Shown here: piece by piece, positions 47,100 to 55,925 of the stretch
Position numbering within the stretch: the stretch's first letter is position 1
How the letters are laid out: each line of letters opens with the position of its first letter
Source: Carnobacterium_B sp040274945
Lineage (GTDB): Bacteria > Bacillota > Bacilli > Lactobacillales > Carnobacteriaceae
Assembly: GCF_040274945.1 (NCBI RefSeq)
Contig: NZ_JBEMAR010000001.1
Location: 62,001 to 126,000 of the forward strand
Direction: 5' to 3'
Length of the DNA: 64,000 bases
Notes under the pieces: generated by a model
Database searches by the model: none
What the model was told of the DNA's origin: nothing
The model's input: the letters and a program-made list of their open reading frames with translations, nothing else
Made by a program: the position numbers and the translations under genes

Positions 47100-48986
47100 T
47101 TAATCCATTTCAAAAGCGCCAGTATAAAGTTGGTAATATTCTCCTTTTTGAGAAATCAGCTCTTCATGGTTTCCTCTTTCAATGATGCGTCCTTGTTCCA
47201 TTACCATGATGGCATCCGAGTTGCGGACAGTTGAAAGGCGATGAGCAATTACTAATACTGTTCTACCCTTCATCAAAGCATCCATTCCACTCTGTACAAC
47301 CGTCTCTGTACGTGTATCGATACTAGACGTTGCTTCATCAAGAATCAAGACAGGTGGATTTGCAACAGCTGCTCTAGCAATTGCCAGCAGTTGTCTTTGT
47401 CCTTGAGAAAGCGAACCGCCATCTCCTGTTAATTCTGTATCATACCCGTGTGGCAATTGTCTAATGAAGAAGTCCGCATTAACTAATTTTGCTGCTGCTT
47501 CAATTTCTTCATCCGTAGCATCTAATCGTCCGTAACGAATATTGTCCTTAATCGTTCCTGAGAATAAATGCGTGTCTTGTAGAACGATTCCTAACGATCT
47601 TCTTAAGTCGTCTTTTTTGATATTTTTAACATCGATCCCATCGTAAGTGATGGTTCCTTTTTGAATATCATAAAAGCGATTGATCAAGTTGGTGATGGTT
47701 GTTTTCCCAGCACCAGTTGCTCCAACAAAAGCAAGTTTTTGCCCTGGTTTTGCAAATAAATTAATGTTATGAAGAATCGTTTTATCTGAATTATAACCAA
47801 AGGTCACATCTTTAAAACGCACATCCCCGGTTAACTCCTTGTACACAACTTCATTGGCAGTAGTAGTTTGTTTCCATGCCCAACCACCTGTCCGTTGTGT
47901 AGATTCTACAAGTGTACCATCCGCTTGTTTAGTAACATTTACTAACTCAACCGTTCCACTGTCTTCTTCAGGTTTTTCATCCAATAGATTAAATATACGT
48001 TCTGCACCTGCAAGGGATAAGATAATCACATTAAACTGTTGTGAGATCTGAGCTACAGGCATTGTGATACTTTTTGTAAATTGAACAAAAGACGCTATAC
48101 TACCAACCGTTAAAGCTGTTAATCCGGTGATTGACAACGTAGCTCCTATGATAGCTGTTAACAAATACATAAAGTTCCCAATATTCCCCATGATTGGCAT
48201 TAGGATATTCGCATACGTATTGGCTTTTGTAGCATTCTCTCTCAAGTCTTCATTTAATTTGCTAAAGTCAGCAACTGCTTCTTCCTCATGATTAAATACT
48301 TTCACGACTTTTTGTCCTTCGATCATTTCTTCCACATAACCATTCAACGTACCCAATGCGGCTTGTTGAATCGAGAAGTAACGACCACTTTTCCCACCAA
48401 TCGTACGAATAACAGCAACCATGATCCCTACCATAAACAAAACCACTAAGGTCATTGGGATATTAATAATAAACATGGCAATAATAATCGATAAAATCAT
48501 GATCAGCGAAGAAAAAATTTGTGGAATGGATTGACTGATCATCTGTCTTAACGTATCCGTATCATTTGTATAGTGGCTCATGATATCGCCTGTTGCATTG
48601 CTGTCAAAATAGCGAATGGGCAAAGATTCCATATGCGTAAACATTTCATCACGAATGTCTTTAAGGATTCCCTGTGACACTGTAACCATTGTGCGATTGA
48701 AAATATAGGTGAATAGAGCACCGGTCAAATACAACATCGCCATTAGCCCAATAGTACGTGCTAAATTCGAAAAATCAGGTGTTTCTTGAGTAAGAAGTGG
48801 CGCAATGTACTCATCAATCAAAGTCTTTGTAAAACTGATTCCAATCGCATTAGTTGCTGCACTAATAATAATACTGACAACTACGACAATGATTCGTAAT
48901 TTGTATTGCTTCGTCGCGTAAGACAGAATTCTTTTGAATATTTTTAATGGACTAACAGTTGGTCTCATCATCGAATTATTCTTCAA
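47100..48986 (-). CDS. Heterodimeric multidrug ABC exporter, subunit with the canonical catalytic site
   Basis: 628 residues. Exporter membrane domain (six helices) followed by a 40-residue hydrophilic insertion and an NBD with GATGAGKTT, LSQGQRQ, ILILDEATSSID and IIAHRLST. The catalytic Glu is present. The signature is the LSQGQ variant. A TTG start at 48986 lies inside the end of the partner gene, with its GGGGGG ribosome site six bases upstream; the genes overlap by 11 bases. This matches the LmrD/EfrB/BmrD class. Confidence 0.88.
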   Translation of the reverse strand: MKNNSMMRPTVSPLKIFKRILSYATKQYKLRIIVVVVSIIISAATNAIGISFTKTLIDEYIAPLLTQETPDFSNLARTIGLMAMLYLTGALFTYIFNRTMVTVSQGILKDIRDEMFTHMESLPIRYFDSNATGDIMSHYTNDTDTLRQMISQSIPQIFSSLIMILSIIIAMFIINIPMTLVVLFMVGIMVAVIRTIGGKSGRYFSIQQAALGTLNGYVEEMIEGQKVVKVFNHEEEAVADFSKLNEDLRENATKANTYANILMPIMGNIGNFMYLLTAIIGATLSITGLTALTVGSIASFVQFTKSITMPVAQISQQFNVIILSLAGAERIFNLLDEKPEEDSGTVELVNVTKQADGTLVESTQRTGGWAWKQTTTANEVVYKELTGDVRFKDVTFGYNSDKTILHNINLFAKPGQKLAFVGATGAGKTTITNLINRFYDIQKGTITYDGIDVKNIKKDDLRRSLGIVLQDTHLFSGTIKDNIRYGRLDATDEEIEAAAKLVNADFFIRQLPHGYDTELTGDGGSLSQGQRQLLAIARAAVANPPVLILDEATSSIDTRTETVVQSGMDALMKGRTVLVIAHRLSTVRNSDAIMVMEQGRIIERGNHEELISQKGEYYQLYTGAFEMD

Positions 48987-50712
48987 CTATAGTCCCCCCT
49001 TTTACTTGAGAATCAAATACTTCTTTATAGATCTCATTATTTTTCAATAACTCTTCATGTGTACCAACTCCACTGATTTCCCCTTCGTCTAAGACGATAA
49101 TACGGTCAGCATCTTGAATGGAAGAAATGCGTTGTGACACAATAATTTTTGTTGTATTTGGAATTTCTTCAATAAATGCTTTTCGAATATAAGCATCTGT
49201 TTTTGTATCTACAGCACTTGTTGAATCATCCAAAATTAAAATCTTTGGTTGTTTCAATAAGGCACGAGCAATGGTTAACCGTTGTTTTTGACCACCAGAG
49301 ACATTTGAACCACCCTGGTCCAGCATTGTTTCATATTTATTTGGAAAGTCTTGAATAAAATCATCCGCTTGGGCTAATTTCGCAACACGGCGAACTTCCT
49401 CTTCAGATGCCTCTTTATTTCCCCAACGTAAATTGTCGATGATCGTTCCTGAAAACAACGTATTTTTTTGCAATACCATTGCAATTTGATCACGCAAGGT
49501 GACTAAATCGTACTCTTTTACGTTACGCCCTGAAACGTATACCTCGCCTTTAGTTACATCGTATAGGCGCGGTATCAATTGAATCAGTGACGTTTTACCA
49601 CTACCTGTTCCACCGATAATCCCTATTGTTTCACCAGATTTGATCGTAAAGTTAATATGATTTAAATCTGGTTCTTCTGACAGTTCATTGTATTTAAATT
49701 GAACATTCCTAAACTCAATTTCGCCATTTTCAATTGTTGTAATTGGGTTTTTAGGATTTTTTAAAGTTGCTTTTTCTTTTAACACTTCCGTTACACGTTC
49801 TACTGAAGCTTCAGAGATGACGATCATGATAAAGATCATAGAAATCATCATGATACTGCTTAGAATCTGCATCATATACGTGATAAAACTCGTTAATTCA
49901 CCCGTACTCATTGTTCCGCCTACAACGTATTTCGCCCCAAACCAATAAACAAGAAGCAAACAAGAGTAAATAGCAATCTGCATTACTGGAGCATTCAATG
50001 CTGTGATTTTTTCTGCTTTTGTAAACAGATTTTTAATATCCTCAGATGCTATTTTGAATTTTTCGATTTCTTTCTCTTCACGAACAAACGATTTCACAAC
50101 ACGTACACCATTGATATCTTCTTGTACGGTTTGATTCAACCGGTCATATTTCTTAAAGACTTGTATAAAATAAGGGTGTACGCGATAAATTAGTCCAACT
50201 AAAATAAAACCTGCAATCGGAACAATAATTAAAATAGTTAAAGATAATTTCAAATTCGTATAAGAGGCCATTGCAAATGCAAATGCAATCATGAATGGTG
50301 CTCGAATAATTGTTTTTAGAATCATTTGAAAGGCCATTTGAATATTGGTAATATCCGTTGTCAGTCTTGTGATCAGACTAGATGAAGAATATTTATCAAT
50401 ATTATCAAAGGCAAAGGTTTGAATATTTTCGTAGATATCTTGACGCAGATTCGTCGAAAGTCCTACAGCGGCATCTGAAGAAAATTTCCCGCCTAGTACT
50501 CCAAACAACATAGACATGCAGGCCATCAAAAACATGAGTGATCCGATTTTAAAAACATAATCTAAATCACCTGCTATCAACCCTTTGTCAATAATTTTTG
50601 CCATAAGAAATGGAATGAAAATTTCTGTAGCAACTTCTAATGCCATAAACAGCATAGTTAAATACGACGGTTTCTTGTATTGTCGCAATGATTTCATTAA
50701 TGTTTTATACAT
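48976..50712 (-). CDS. Heterodimeric multidrug ABC exporter, subunit with the degenerate site
   Basis: 578 residues. Six-helix exporter domain plus NBD with GGTGSGKTS, VSGGQKQR and Walker B ILILDDSTSAVD, where Asp replaces the catalytic Glu, and IIVSQRIS, where Gln replaces the switch His. Both changes are the mark of the non-catalytic half of heterodimeric exporters (LmrC/EfrA/BmrC). AAGGAGAG precedes the ATG. The MarR gene lies 17 bases upstream and is co-transcribed. Confidence 0.9.
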   Translation of the reverse strand: MYKTLMKSLRQYKKPSYLTMLFMALEVATEIFIPFLMAKIIDKGLIAGDLDYVFKIGSLMFLMACMSMLFGVLGGKFSSDAAVGLSTNLRQDIYENIQTFAFDNIDKYSSSSLITRLTTDITNIQMAFQMILKTIIRAPFMIAFAFAMASYTNLKLSLTILIIVPIAGFILVGLIYRVHPYFIQVFKKYDRLNQTVQEDINGVRVVKSFVREEKEIEKFKIASEDIKNLFTKAEKITALNAPVMQIAIYSCLLLVYWFGAKYVVGGTMSTGELTSFITYMMQILSSIMMISMIFIMIVISEASVERVTEVLKEKATLKNPKNPITTIENGEIEFRNVQFKYNELSEEPDLNHINFTIKSGETIGIIGGTGSGKTSLIQLIPRLYDVTKGEVYVSGRNVKEYDLVTLRDQIAMVLQKNTLFSGTIIDNLRWGNKEASEEEVRRVAKLAQADDFIQDFPNKYETMLDQGGSNVSGGQKQRLTIARALLKQPKILILDDSTSAVDTKTDAYIRKAFIEEIPNTTKIIVSQRISSIQDADRIIVLDEGEISGVGTHEELLKNNEIYKEVFDSQVKGGTIVEE

Positions 50713-50729
50713 TGTTAGCTTCTCTCCTT

Positions 50730-51176
50730 TTAATTGAGCGAATGTTCCTGCTCCATTAAATCATATATTCGGTAAATCGTTTTTATCGTTAGACGGATAT
50801 CTTCTTCCGGAATACCTTTTAGAATCTGACTATTTTTGTGATGAAACTCATAGACCACTTTTTGATACAACTCTAGTCCTTTTTTAGTTAATTTGATATT
50901 GACTACCCGTTTATCCTCAATATTGGCTACTTTTTTTATATAACCCAAGTCTTCTAACGAGGTTATGTTTTTTGTGATACTTGGCAGCGTTACGCCTAGT
51001 GTCTCAGCAATATCACTGATACGTACCTCCGTTAACTCTTTTGATAAATTATATAATGTTTTGATGATATAAACGTGTCTTTGTTGGACTTCAGGAGGAG
51101 GTTCAGGCAAAAACCGCATCGTGTGTTTCGCACTTAAACATGCATCGATATATTCTTCAGATAGTTGACTATCCAT
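50730..51176 (-). CDS. MarR family transcriptional regulator
   Basis: 148 residues. Winged helix with VRISDIAETLGVTLPSITKNITSLEDLGYI (in parts) and the wing NIEDKRVVNIKLTKKG. It heads the exporter operon and most likely represses it until an effector binds. A palindrome in its promoter region (51199-51231) is a good autoregulatory operator. The effector is unknown. Confidence 0.9.
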   Translation of the reverse strand: MDSQLSEEYIDACLSAKHTMRFLPEPPPEVQQRHVYIIKTLYNLSKELTEVRISDIAETLGVTLPSITKNITSLEDLGYIKKVANIEDKRVVNIKLTKKGLELYQKVVYEFHHKNSQILKGIPEEDIRLTIKTIYRIYDLMEQEHSLN

Positions 51177-51198
51177 TGCTCAGCCCTCTTTTCTAATT

Positions 51199-51231
51199 AG
51201 TTTACCTAGTATAATTACTACAGGTAACTAT
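51199..51231 (-). promoter_or_regulatory. Putative MarR operator over the exporter promoter
   Basis: An imperfect inverted repeat: TAGTTTACCTAGTA faces TACTACAGGTAACTA, with TATACT (a -10 candidate) inside. It is 23 bases before the marR ATG. Confidence 0.6.
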
Positions 51232-51241
51232 ATTAGCAAAA

Positions 51242-51278
51242 AAAAGAATAAATAGATAGTGAAATCTACTTATTCTTT
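51242..51278 (-). terminator. Terminator after the aldo/keto reductase
   Basis: AAAGAATAAGTAGAT pairs with ATCTATTTATTCTTT and ends in eight T on the minus strand. It lies about 110 bases past the reductase stop. Confidence 0.8.
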
Positions 51279-51385
51279 CAAAGTAATTTTATTTAGTCTT
51301 TATTTGCTTTTCCCTAAGCCTGTTAAAAACTTAACGGTTTCCATTTAATCTGCCTCCACTTTCTACTTTCAAGTTACTTATTTCC

Positions 51386-52366
51386 CTATGAAAAACCAAC
51401 AATGCGATGTGGAATATAAGGTTCTTCTAGAAATTGAACATCTTCTGGAGTAAGTTTAAAATCTACTGCAGCAACAGCTGTTTCTACATGTTCGAGTTTA
51501 GTTGCTCCAATAATCGGTGCAGCTACTCCCTCTTTTTGCAAGAGCCATGCAAGTGCTACATGCACTCTACTGACTTCGTAACGTTCCGCTAGTTGTGCAA
51601 CTCTTCCAATAATTTCAAGGTCCTGGTCAGCTGTTTTGTCATATTTAAGACGTGCTATCTTATCCGTTTCTGTCCGTTTTGTTTGAATGGATAGATCTCG
51701 TGTTAAGCGCCCTGAAGCTAAAGGACTGTATGGTGTCAGAGAAATTTTTTCTGATAAGCAGTAAGGAATCATTTCGCGTTCTTCTTCACGGTAAATCAAA
51801 TTTAAATGATCTTGCATAGAGATAAATTTAGTCCACCCGTTCCGTTCTGCAATAGTTTGTGCTTTTTGAAATTGCCAAGCATACATTGAAGAAGCCCCAA
51901 TATACCTTGCTTTACCAGATTTAACGATATCATGAAGTGCTTCCATCGTTTCCTCTATCGGCGTATCATAATCCCAGCGATGAGTAATGTACAAATCAAC
52001 ATAATCGGTTTGCAATCGTTCTAAACTTTGGTCAATTTGAGAAAGAATAGCTTTTCTTGATAAACCTCCACCATTCGGACCGTCAAACATTTGACCATGA
52101 ACTTTTGTTGCTAATACAATTTCATCTCGATTGGCATACTCTTTTAATACTTTCCCTAAAATTTCTTCACTTTTCCCAATCGAATAGATATTAGCAGTAT
52201 CAAAAAAATTGATCCCCAGTTCCAATGCTCGTCTAATAATGGGACGACTTTCCTCTTCATTTAATACCCATTTATGAATCCATTTTTCTGGATCTCCAAA
52301 ACTCATTGCTCCTAGACAAATTCTTGAAACGTCCGCTCCTGTATTTCCTAGTTTTGTATATTCCAT
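51386..52366 (-). CDS. Aldo/keto reductase
   Basis: About 326 residues with the TIM-barrel signatures GNTGADVSRICLGAM, NFFDTANIYSIGKSEE (Asp and Tyr of the tetrad), LATKV (Lys) and YITHRWD (His). It reduces aldehydes or ketones with NADPH; substrate unknown. AAGGAGTGAG precedes the ATG at 52366. It stands alone between two terminators. Confidence 0.9.
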   Translation of the reverse strand: MEYTKLGNTGADVSRICLGAMSFGDPEKWIHKWVLNEEESRPIIRRALELGINFFDTANIYSIGKSEEILGKVLKEYANRDEIVLATKVHGQMFDGPNGGGLSRKAILSQIDQSLERLQTDYVDLYITHRWDYDTPIEETMEALHDIVKSGKARYIGASSMYAWQFQKAQTIAERNGWTKFISMQDHLNLIYREEEREMIPYCLSEKISLTPYSPLASGRLTRDLSIQTKRTETDKIARLKYDKTADQDLEIIGRVAQLAERYEVSRVHVALAWLLQKEGVAAPIIGATKLEHVETAVAAVDFKLTPEDVQFLEEPYIPHRIVGFS

Positions 52367-52596
52367 CATCTCACTCCTTCACTAATCATGAATCTACCTC
52401 GTAAAGTTAATCTTACTAAATCACGCCTGTTCTTTCTACTCAAAAGTCTTTTCAGTAAAAAATCACTTTATTAAGGATTAGGATACACCTTGTAGTGAAC
52501 TTTAAGTCAAGTAAAAACAACTTTTTTATGTAGCTTCCCCAATCATTGTACCTTCAATTTTCAGCCTCTTCCCCAAATGGTGTGGATACAATACAT

Positions 52597-52777
52597 TAGA
52601 ATTTCTTCTGGAATAGACGGGCTTGCTTGTGAAAATCCATGTGACCGTCTGAAGCCAGAGTCTTCAGACTTTCAAGCCTTAAACAAAGCGTAACCGCTGA
52701 AGCGTTAACGCTCTGTAATTCGCATTGAATCCTTAGACATGGCTACAAGCAGCCCTTATTCCTCCAGAAATATTCTG
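52597..52777 (+). ncRNA. Candidate structured small RNA (possible 6S-like RNA or a small inverted-repeat element)
   Basis: About 180 bases between the reductase and the SOS operon fold into a long imperfect stem: 52597-52641 pairs with 52738-52776 through AGAAT, TCTGG, AATA, GGGCT, TGCTTGT and CCATGT helices. Inside sit two hairpins, GTCTGAAG/CTTCAGAC (52647-52669) and AGCGTAAC/GTTAACGCT (52687-52712). TACAAT at 52587-52592 is a -10 candidate just before the stem, but no good -35 is seen. A strong plus-strand terminator follows 15 bases later. No protein frame fits. The size and long closing stem recall 6S RNA, but I cannot verify the central bubble; a non-autonomous mobile element is the main alternative. 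Confidence 0.45.
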
Positions 52778-52791
52778 TACTCGATTTAACG

Positions 52792-52839
52792 AATCCTTCT
52801 ATAAAATTGTAGAGCCCAATTTTATAGAAGGATTTTTTT
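52792..52839 (+). terminator. Strong terminator after the candidate small RNA
   Basis: AATCCTTCTATAAAATTG pairs perfectly with its complement CAATTTTATAGAAGGATT over a short loop and is followed by T-run on the plus strand. No plus-strand protein gene precedes it, so it implies an upstream plus-strand transcript. Confidence 0.9.
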
Positions 52840-52852
52840 ATGGAGTGTTCGC

Positions 52853-52881
52853 TTTACAAACAGAACAAACGTTCGTATAAT
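52853..52881 (+). promoter_or_regulatory. SOS promoter with LexA box
   Basis: TTTACA (52853-52858) and TATAAT (52876-52881) are separated by exactly 17 bases. The spacer holds GAAC-AAAC-GTTC (52863-52874), the Gram-positive LexA/DinR box (CGAAC-N4-GTTCG, with only the first base differing). Bound LexA would block the polymerase directly. Confidence 0.9.
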
Positions 52882-52902
52882 AGAATGAAAGGAGGGGTTC
52901 TT

Positions 52903-54201
52903 ATGTCATTCAATTATGCTAAAGAAAGAAGCGATGATATTTTTTGTATTGACGTTAAATCTTTTTATGCTTCTGTGGAATGTGTTGAACGTGGCTTACA
53001 TCCTCTAAAAGCTCTACTAGTTGTTATGAGTAACGCAGATAAACCAGGTGGCATCGTACTAGCTGCTTCACCAAAAGCTAAAGAAGTATTAGGCATTAGA
53101 AACGTTACTAGGAAATGGGAAATCCCTTATCACCCCGATTTGGTTATCGTACCACCTAGAATGAGCTATTATATTAAAAAGAATACTGAAATCAACGATA
53201 TCTTTCGTAAATACGTTTCTGATGAAGATTTACATATTTATAGTATCGACGAATCGTTTATTTCTGTCCGAGGAAGTCTAAAACTTTTCAAAAAAAAGAG
53301 TGCTTATGAATTGGCCAGAATGATTCAATACCATATTTTTAAGAAGACCGGTCTATACGTAACGATTGGCATTGGCGATAATATGCTAATGGCTAAACTA
53401 GCTTTAGACAATGGGGCCAAATATAATAAAGGCCTTATTGCTGAATGGCGATATAAAGACGTTCCAAACACGGTTTGGAAATTAGAAAACTTAACCGACA
53501 TGTGGGGTATCGGAAGTCGAACAGCACTTAGATTAAACAGTTTAGGAATTAAAACAGTCTATGATCTAGCCCATGCAAATTTTTATCAGCTGAGAGATTC
53601 AATGGGTTTAATTGGTGAACAATTATATGCAAGTGCTTGGGGCATCGATCGCAGCGACATTAGAGACTCCTATCGTCCTTTAGAAAAAAGTTATGGCAAC
53701 TCTCAAATTCTCAAAAAAGACTATTATAAAAAACATGAAATTAAAATTGTTATTCGTGAAATGGCTGAACAAGTTGCTACCCGAATTAGAAAGCATCATT
53801 GTCAAACAGGATGTGTCAGTCTTTCTGTTAGTTACTCTAAATATGAGGAACAAGATGGTTTTTCGCGCCAATTAAAGATACCAAGTACTTCTAATACAAA
53901 GAAATTAGTTGACTCCTGCTTTGAAATCTTTAATAAGTATTACGAGGATGACAAAGCCGTCCGGCGCATAGGCATTACCTATTCAAAATTATCCTATACG
54001 AGTGATATTCAATTGGATCTATTTGAAGATCCGACTGAACAAATTACAAATGAAAAATTAGATTTACTAGTCGATAAAATAAGAGAGAAATATGGTTTTC
54101 AATCATTAGTACATGCTAGTAGTCTTATGGATGGTGCCACAGCTATCGACCGTAGTTCTCTTGTTGGTGGCCATGCTGGCGGAATGGAGGGTATAAAATG
54201 A
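52903..54201 (+). CDS. Y-family DNA polymerase (UvrX/UmuC-like)
   Basis: About 432 residues from an ATG at 52903 with AAAGGAGGGG upstream. FCIDVKSFYASVECVERGL and IYSIDESFISV hold the catalytic carboxylates of the palm; MWGIGSRTALRLNSLGI is the helix-hairpin-helix thumb. QLDLFEDP near the C-terminus is a beta-clamp binding motif. The protein matches the UvrX/phage-type translesion polymerase group and not DinB. It is first in a three-gene SOS operon; the longer reading from 52840 overlaps the promoter and is rejected. Confidence 0.93.
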   Translation: MSFNYAKERSDDIFCIDVKSFYASVECVERGLHPLKALLVVMSNADKPGGIVLAASPKAKEVLGIRNVTRKWEIPYHPDLVIVPPRMSYYIKKNTEINDIFRKYVSDEDLHIYSIDESFISVRGSLKLFKKKSAYELARMIQYHIFKKTGLYVTIGIGDNMLMAKLALDNGAKYNKGLIAEWRYKDVPNTVWKLENLTDMWGIGSRTALRLNSLGIKTVYDLAHANFYQLRDSMGLIGEQLYASAWGIDRSDIRDSYRPLEKSYGNSQILKKDYYKKHEIKIVIREMAEQVATRIRKHHCQTGCVSLSVSYSKYEEQDGFSRQLKIPSTSNTKKLVDSCFEIFNKYYEDDKAVRRIGITYSKLSYTSDIQLDLFEDPTEQITNEKLDLLVDKIREKYGFQSLVHASSLMDGATAIDRSSLVGGHAGGMEGIK

Positions 54202-54587
54202 ATGACTTAAATGATGAATACCGTGATCGGGGTATTCAAAAATGGGCAGGATTTTATTTGTCCGAACATACAGCTGCTCAAGAAAAATTAACGAATGAGA
54301 AAAAGAAATTCAATCCACAAAAAAGACAAATGGACTCACAAGAAATCACATCCGTAATCAATGAAGCTGTACTCAAGAATAAGTCCATTGCTATACAAAT
54401 TGAAGCCGTCGACCAAAATGGGCATTATAAGGACGATGTTGTTGGTCTAGTTATTGGTGGAGATGAATTAGGTATCTACGTAAACGATACAAAAGTTGAT
54501 TTCGATGAGATTCGCAATATTCAATTTATCAGTCTAAAAAAATGGACTGATCTTACTAATGACAAGGAAATGGAGGGGAAAATATGA
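54198..54587 (+). CDS. YolD-like family protein
   Basis: 129 residues. YRDRGIQKWAGFYLSEHT near the start and the late beta-rich half (VVGLVIGGDELGIYVND) resemble YolD-like proteins, which regularly follow UvrX/YqjW polymerases. Its ATG overlaps the polymerase stop by four bases (ATGA). Role in translesion synthesis is inferred from this constant pairing; biochemical function is unknown. Confidence 0.82.
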   Translation: MNDLNDEYRDRGIQKWAGFYLSEHTAAQEKLTNEKKKFNPQKRQMDSQEITSVINEAVLKNKSIAIQIEAVDQNGHYKDDVVGLVIGGDELGIYVNDTKVDFDEIRNIQFISLKKWTDLTNDKEMEGKI

Positions 54588-54895
54588 ATACGGCTATCAT
54601 TACAGGAAAAGTTGATTCAGATGTTAAAGTAATCAATACAAAAAACGGCACACCCTTCTGTAGGTTTACTCTACTCTCGGATGGTCGCAAGTTTAATTGT
54701 TTAATAGCTGGTAAAAAAGCTTTTAGTTTTGTGTATGAAGTAAAACTCGGTTCAAAAATTACAATTGAATCTGTCATTAACGATCGCAATCAATTAGTGG
54801 TGCAAAAGTTCAAACTATTAAGCCCACCTAATTACTTTGGGCAAGTATTTGATTATAAAGGTCATCGAATGCCACACAAAAAGGTGATGTTTTAA
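54584..54895 (+). CDS. Small SSB-like OB-fold protein in the SOS operon
   Basis: 103 residues. The pattern MNTAIITGKVDSDVK, then GTPFCRFTLLSDGRK, FNCLIAGKKA and KLGSKITIES parallels the beta-strand order of single-stranded DNA-binding proteins. It lacks the long acidic tail of true SSB. The ATG overlaps the YolD-like stop by four bases, and GGAGGGG lies upstream, so all three genes are coupled. It may coat DNA at stalled forks for the polymerase. This role is inferred; PriB-like or other OB proteins are alternatives. Confidence 0.7.
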   Translation: MNTAIITGKVDSDVKVINTKNGTPFCRFTLLSDGRKFNCLIAGKKAFSFVYEVKLGSKITIESVINDRNQLVVQKFKLLSPPNYFGQVFDYKGHRMPHKKVMF

Positions 54896-55090
54896 GATTC
54901 ATTCTTAGCATTTTTACTATTAAACAGGTCAGCAATTTCAATAAGTTGGTCAGCCTAATTATTTTTAATACAAGTTTGGTAGTGATATACTCCAACTAGG
55001 TAATAAAAATTATCTAATCAAAAAATAACACTAACAGAATAGTTTACTTCTTCTTTTCTCAAACTATTCCTATTACGAAAGGAGAAAAAA

Positions 55091-55579
55091 ATGAAAAAAT
55101 TAAGTATGACTCTAACTATGCTAATGGGGTTATTTATTTTAACCAGTTGCGGTACTAGCAATGGAGATGAAGAAGCTTCTTCACAATCTTCTGTTGCACA
55201 AAGTGTCTCATCAAGTTCAAGCAGCTCGGAGGAGTCGTCAGAAAGTGCTTCAAGTACACCTACTTCTGATGGACAATCGAGTTCAAGTAGCTTGGAAGAA
55301 CCAGCAGAAAGCACTTCAAGTAGTTCAGAAGAAACTACAGAGAGCACTCTAGGTACATCAGAAAATGTCATCAATTCTGAAGAAGAAGCTTTTACTTTTA
55401 TCAAAGAAGAAACTGGAATTGAAGCTGATAACACAGACATCATCTATGAAGTTTTAGAATCAGACGAAGACTCTTACACTTTGAAATTAATAAGCCAATC
55501 TTTACAAGAACAAGGCGGCTCTGGAGCTGCTGGTATATATAAAGTTTATAAAGATGGTACTTATGAAATAGTAGCTTAA
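55091..55579 (+). CDS. Serine-rich lipoprotein
   Basis: 162 residues. A lipoprotein signal ending in FILTSCGTS (lipobox LTSC, lipidated Cys21) is followed by a Ser/Glu-rich repeat linker of about 75 residues with recurring SSSSS-EE-ST blocks. The compact C-terminal domain (EEAFTFIKEETGIE to YKVYKDGTYEIV) resembles small PepSY-like or unknown lipoprotein domains. AAAGGAG precedes the ATG. The surface-exposed linker is predicted; the function of the end domain is unknown. Confidence 0.82.
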   Translation: MKKLSMTLTMLMGLFILTSCGTSNGDEEASSQSSVAQSVSSSSSSSEESSESASSTPTSDGQSSSSSLEEPAESTSSSSEETTESTLGTSENVINSEEEAFTFIKEETGIEADNTDIIYEVLESDEDSYTLKLISQSLQEQGGSGAAGIYKVYKDGTYEIVA

Positions 55580-55602
55580 CTAAGTTAACCAATAGACACA
55601 TT

Positions 55603-55634
55603 AACTGCCCTGCACATGAAGTGTAGGGCAGTTT
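55603..55634 (+). terminator. Terminator after the lipoprotein gene
   Basis: AACTGCCCTGCAC pairs with GTGTAGGGCAGTT, followed by TCTTATTTT. Confidence 0.85.
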
Positions 55635-55700
55635 CTTATTTTATTATAAGTATTATTTTAATAGTAGTTCAATTATGACACTAATGAATTAGTTCCATAT

Positions 55701-55725
55701 AAAAAAGACCCCCAAAAGGAGTCTT
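55701..55725 (-). terminator. Terminator after the 64-aa gene
   Basis: AAGACTCC pairs with GGGGGTCTT on the minus strand, followed by a six-T run. Confidence 0.8.
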
Positions 55726-55730
55726 GAAGT

Positions 55731-55925
55731 TTATTGCACTTTATAAACAACTGTTGTAAGTAAAACATGCGGTTCAGTCATCACTTGGTTGACAGAAACA
55801 ATTTCTCCTTCGTTCTCACTTACTTCTCCTAACAATAGTTCTAAATCGTTTTGTACAGTTTCGCGCCCTTCAAATTCTCCAATAGGATTACTCGTAACAG
55901 TTAAAACTCTATAGTTATACATCAT
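55731..55925 (-). CDS. Small conserved hypothetical protein
   Basis: 64 residues, YNYRVLTVTSNPIGEFEGRE at the start and VLLTTVVYKVQ at the end. It looks like a compact beta-rich cytoplasmic protein. AAAGGAGGGAGAA precedes the ATG and a terminator follows, so it is a real gene. I do not recognise the family. Confidence 0.65.
   Translation of the reverse strand: MMYNYRVLTVTSNPIGEFEGRETVQNDLELLLGEVSENEGEIVSVNQVMTEPHVLLTTVVYKVQ

Noticed and set aside
52840..52902. Longer N-terminus for the Y-family polymerase
   Set aside because: It would translate the SOS promoter and LexA box; a much better ribosome site precedes the ATG at 52903.
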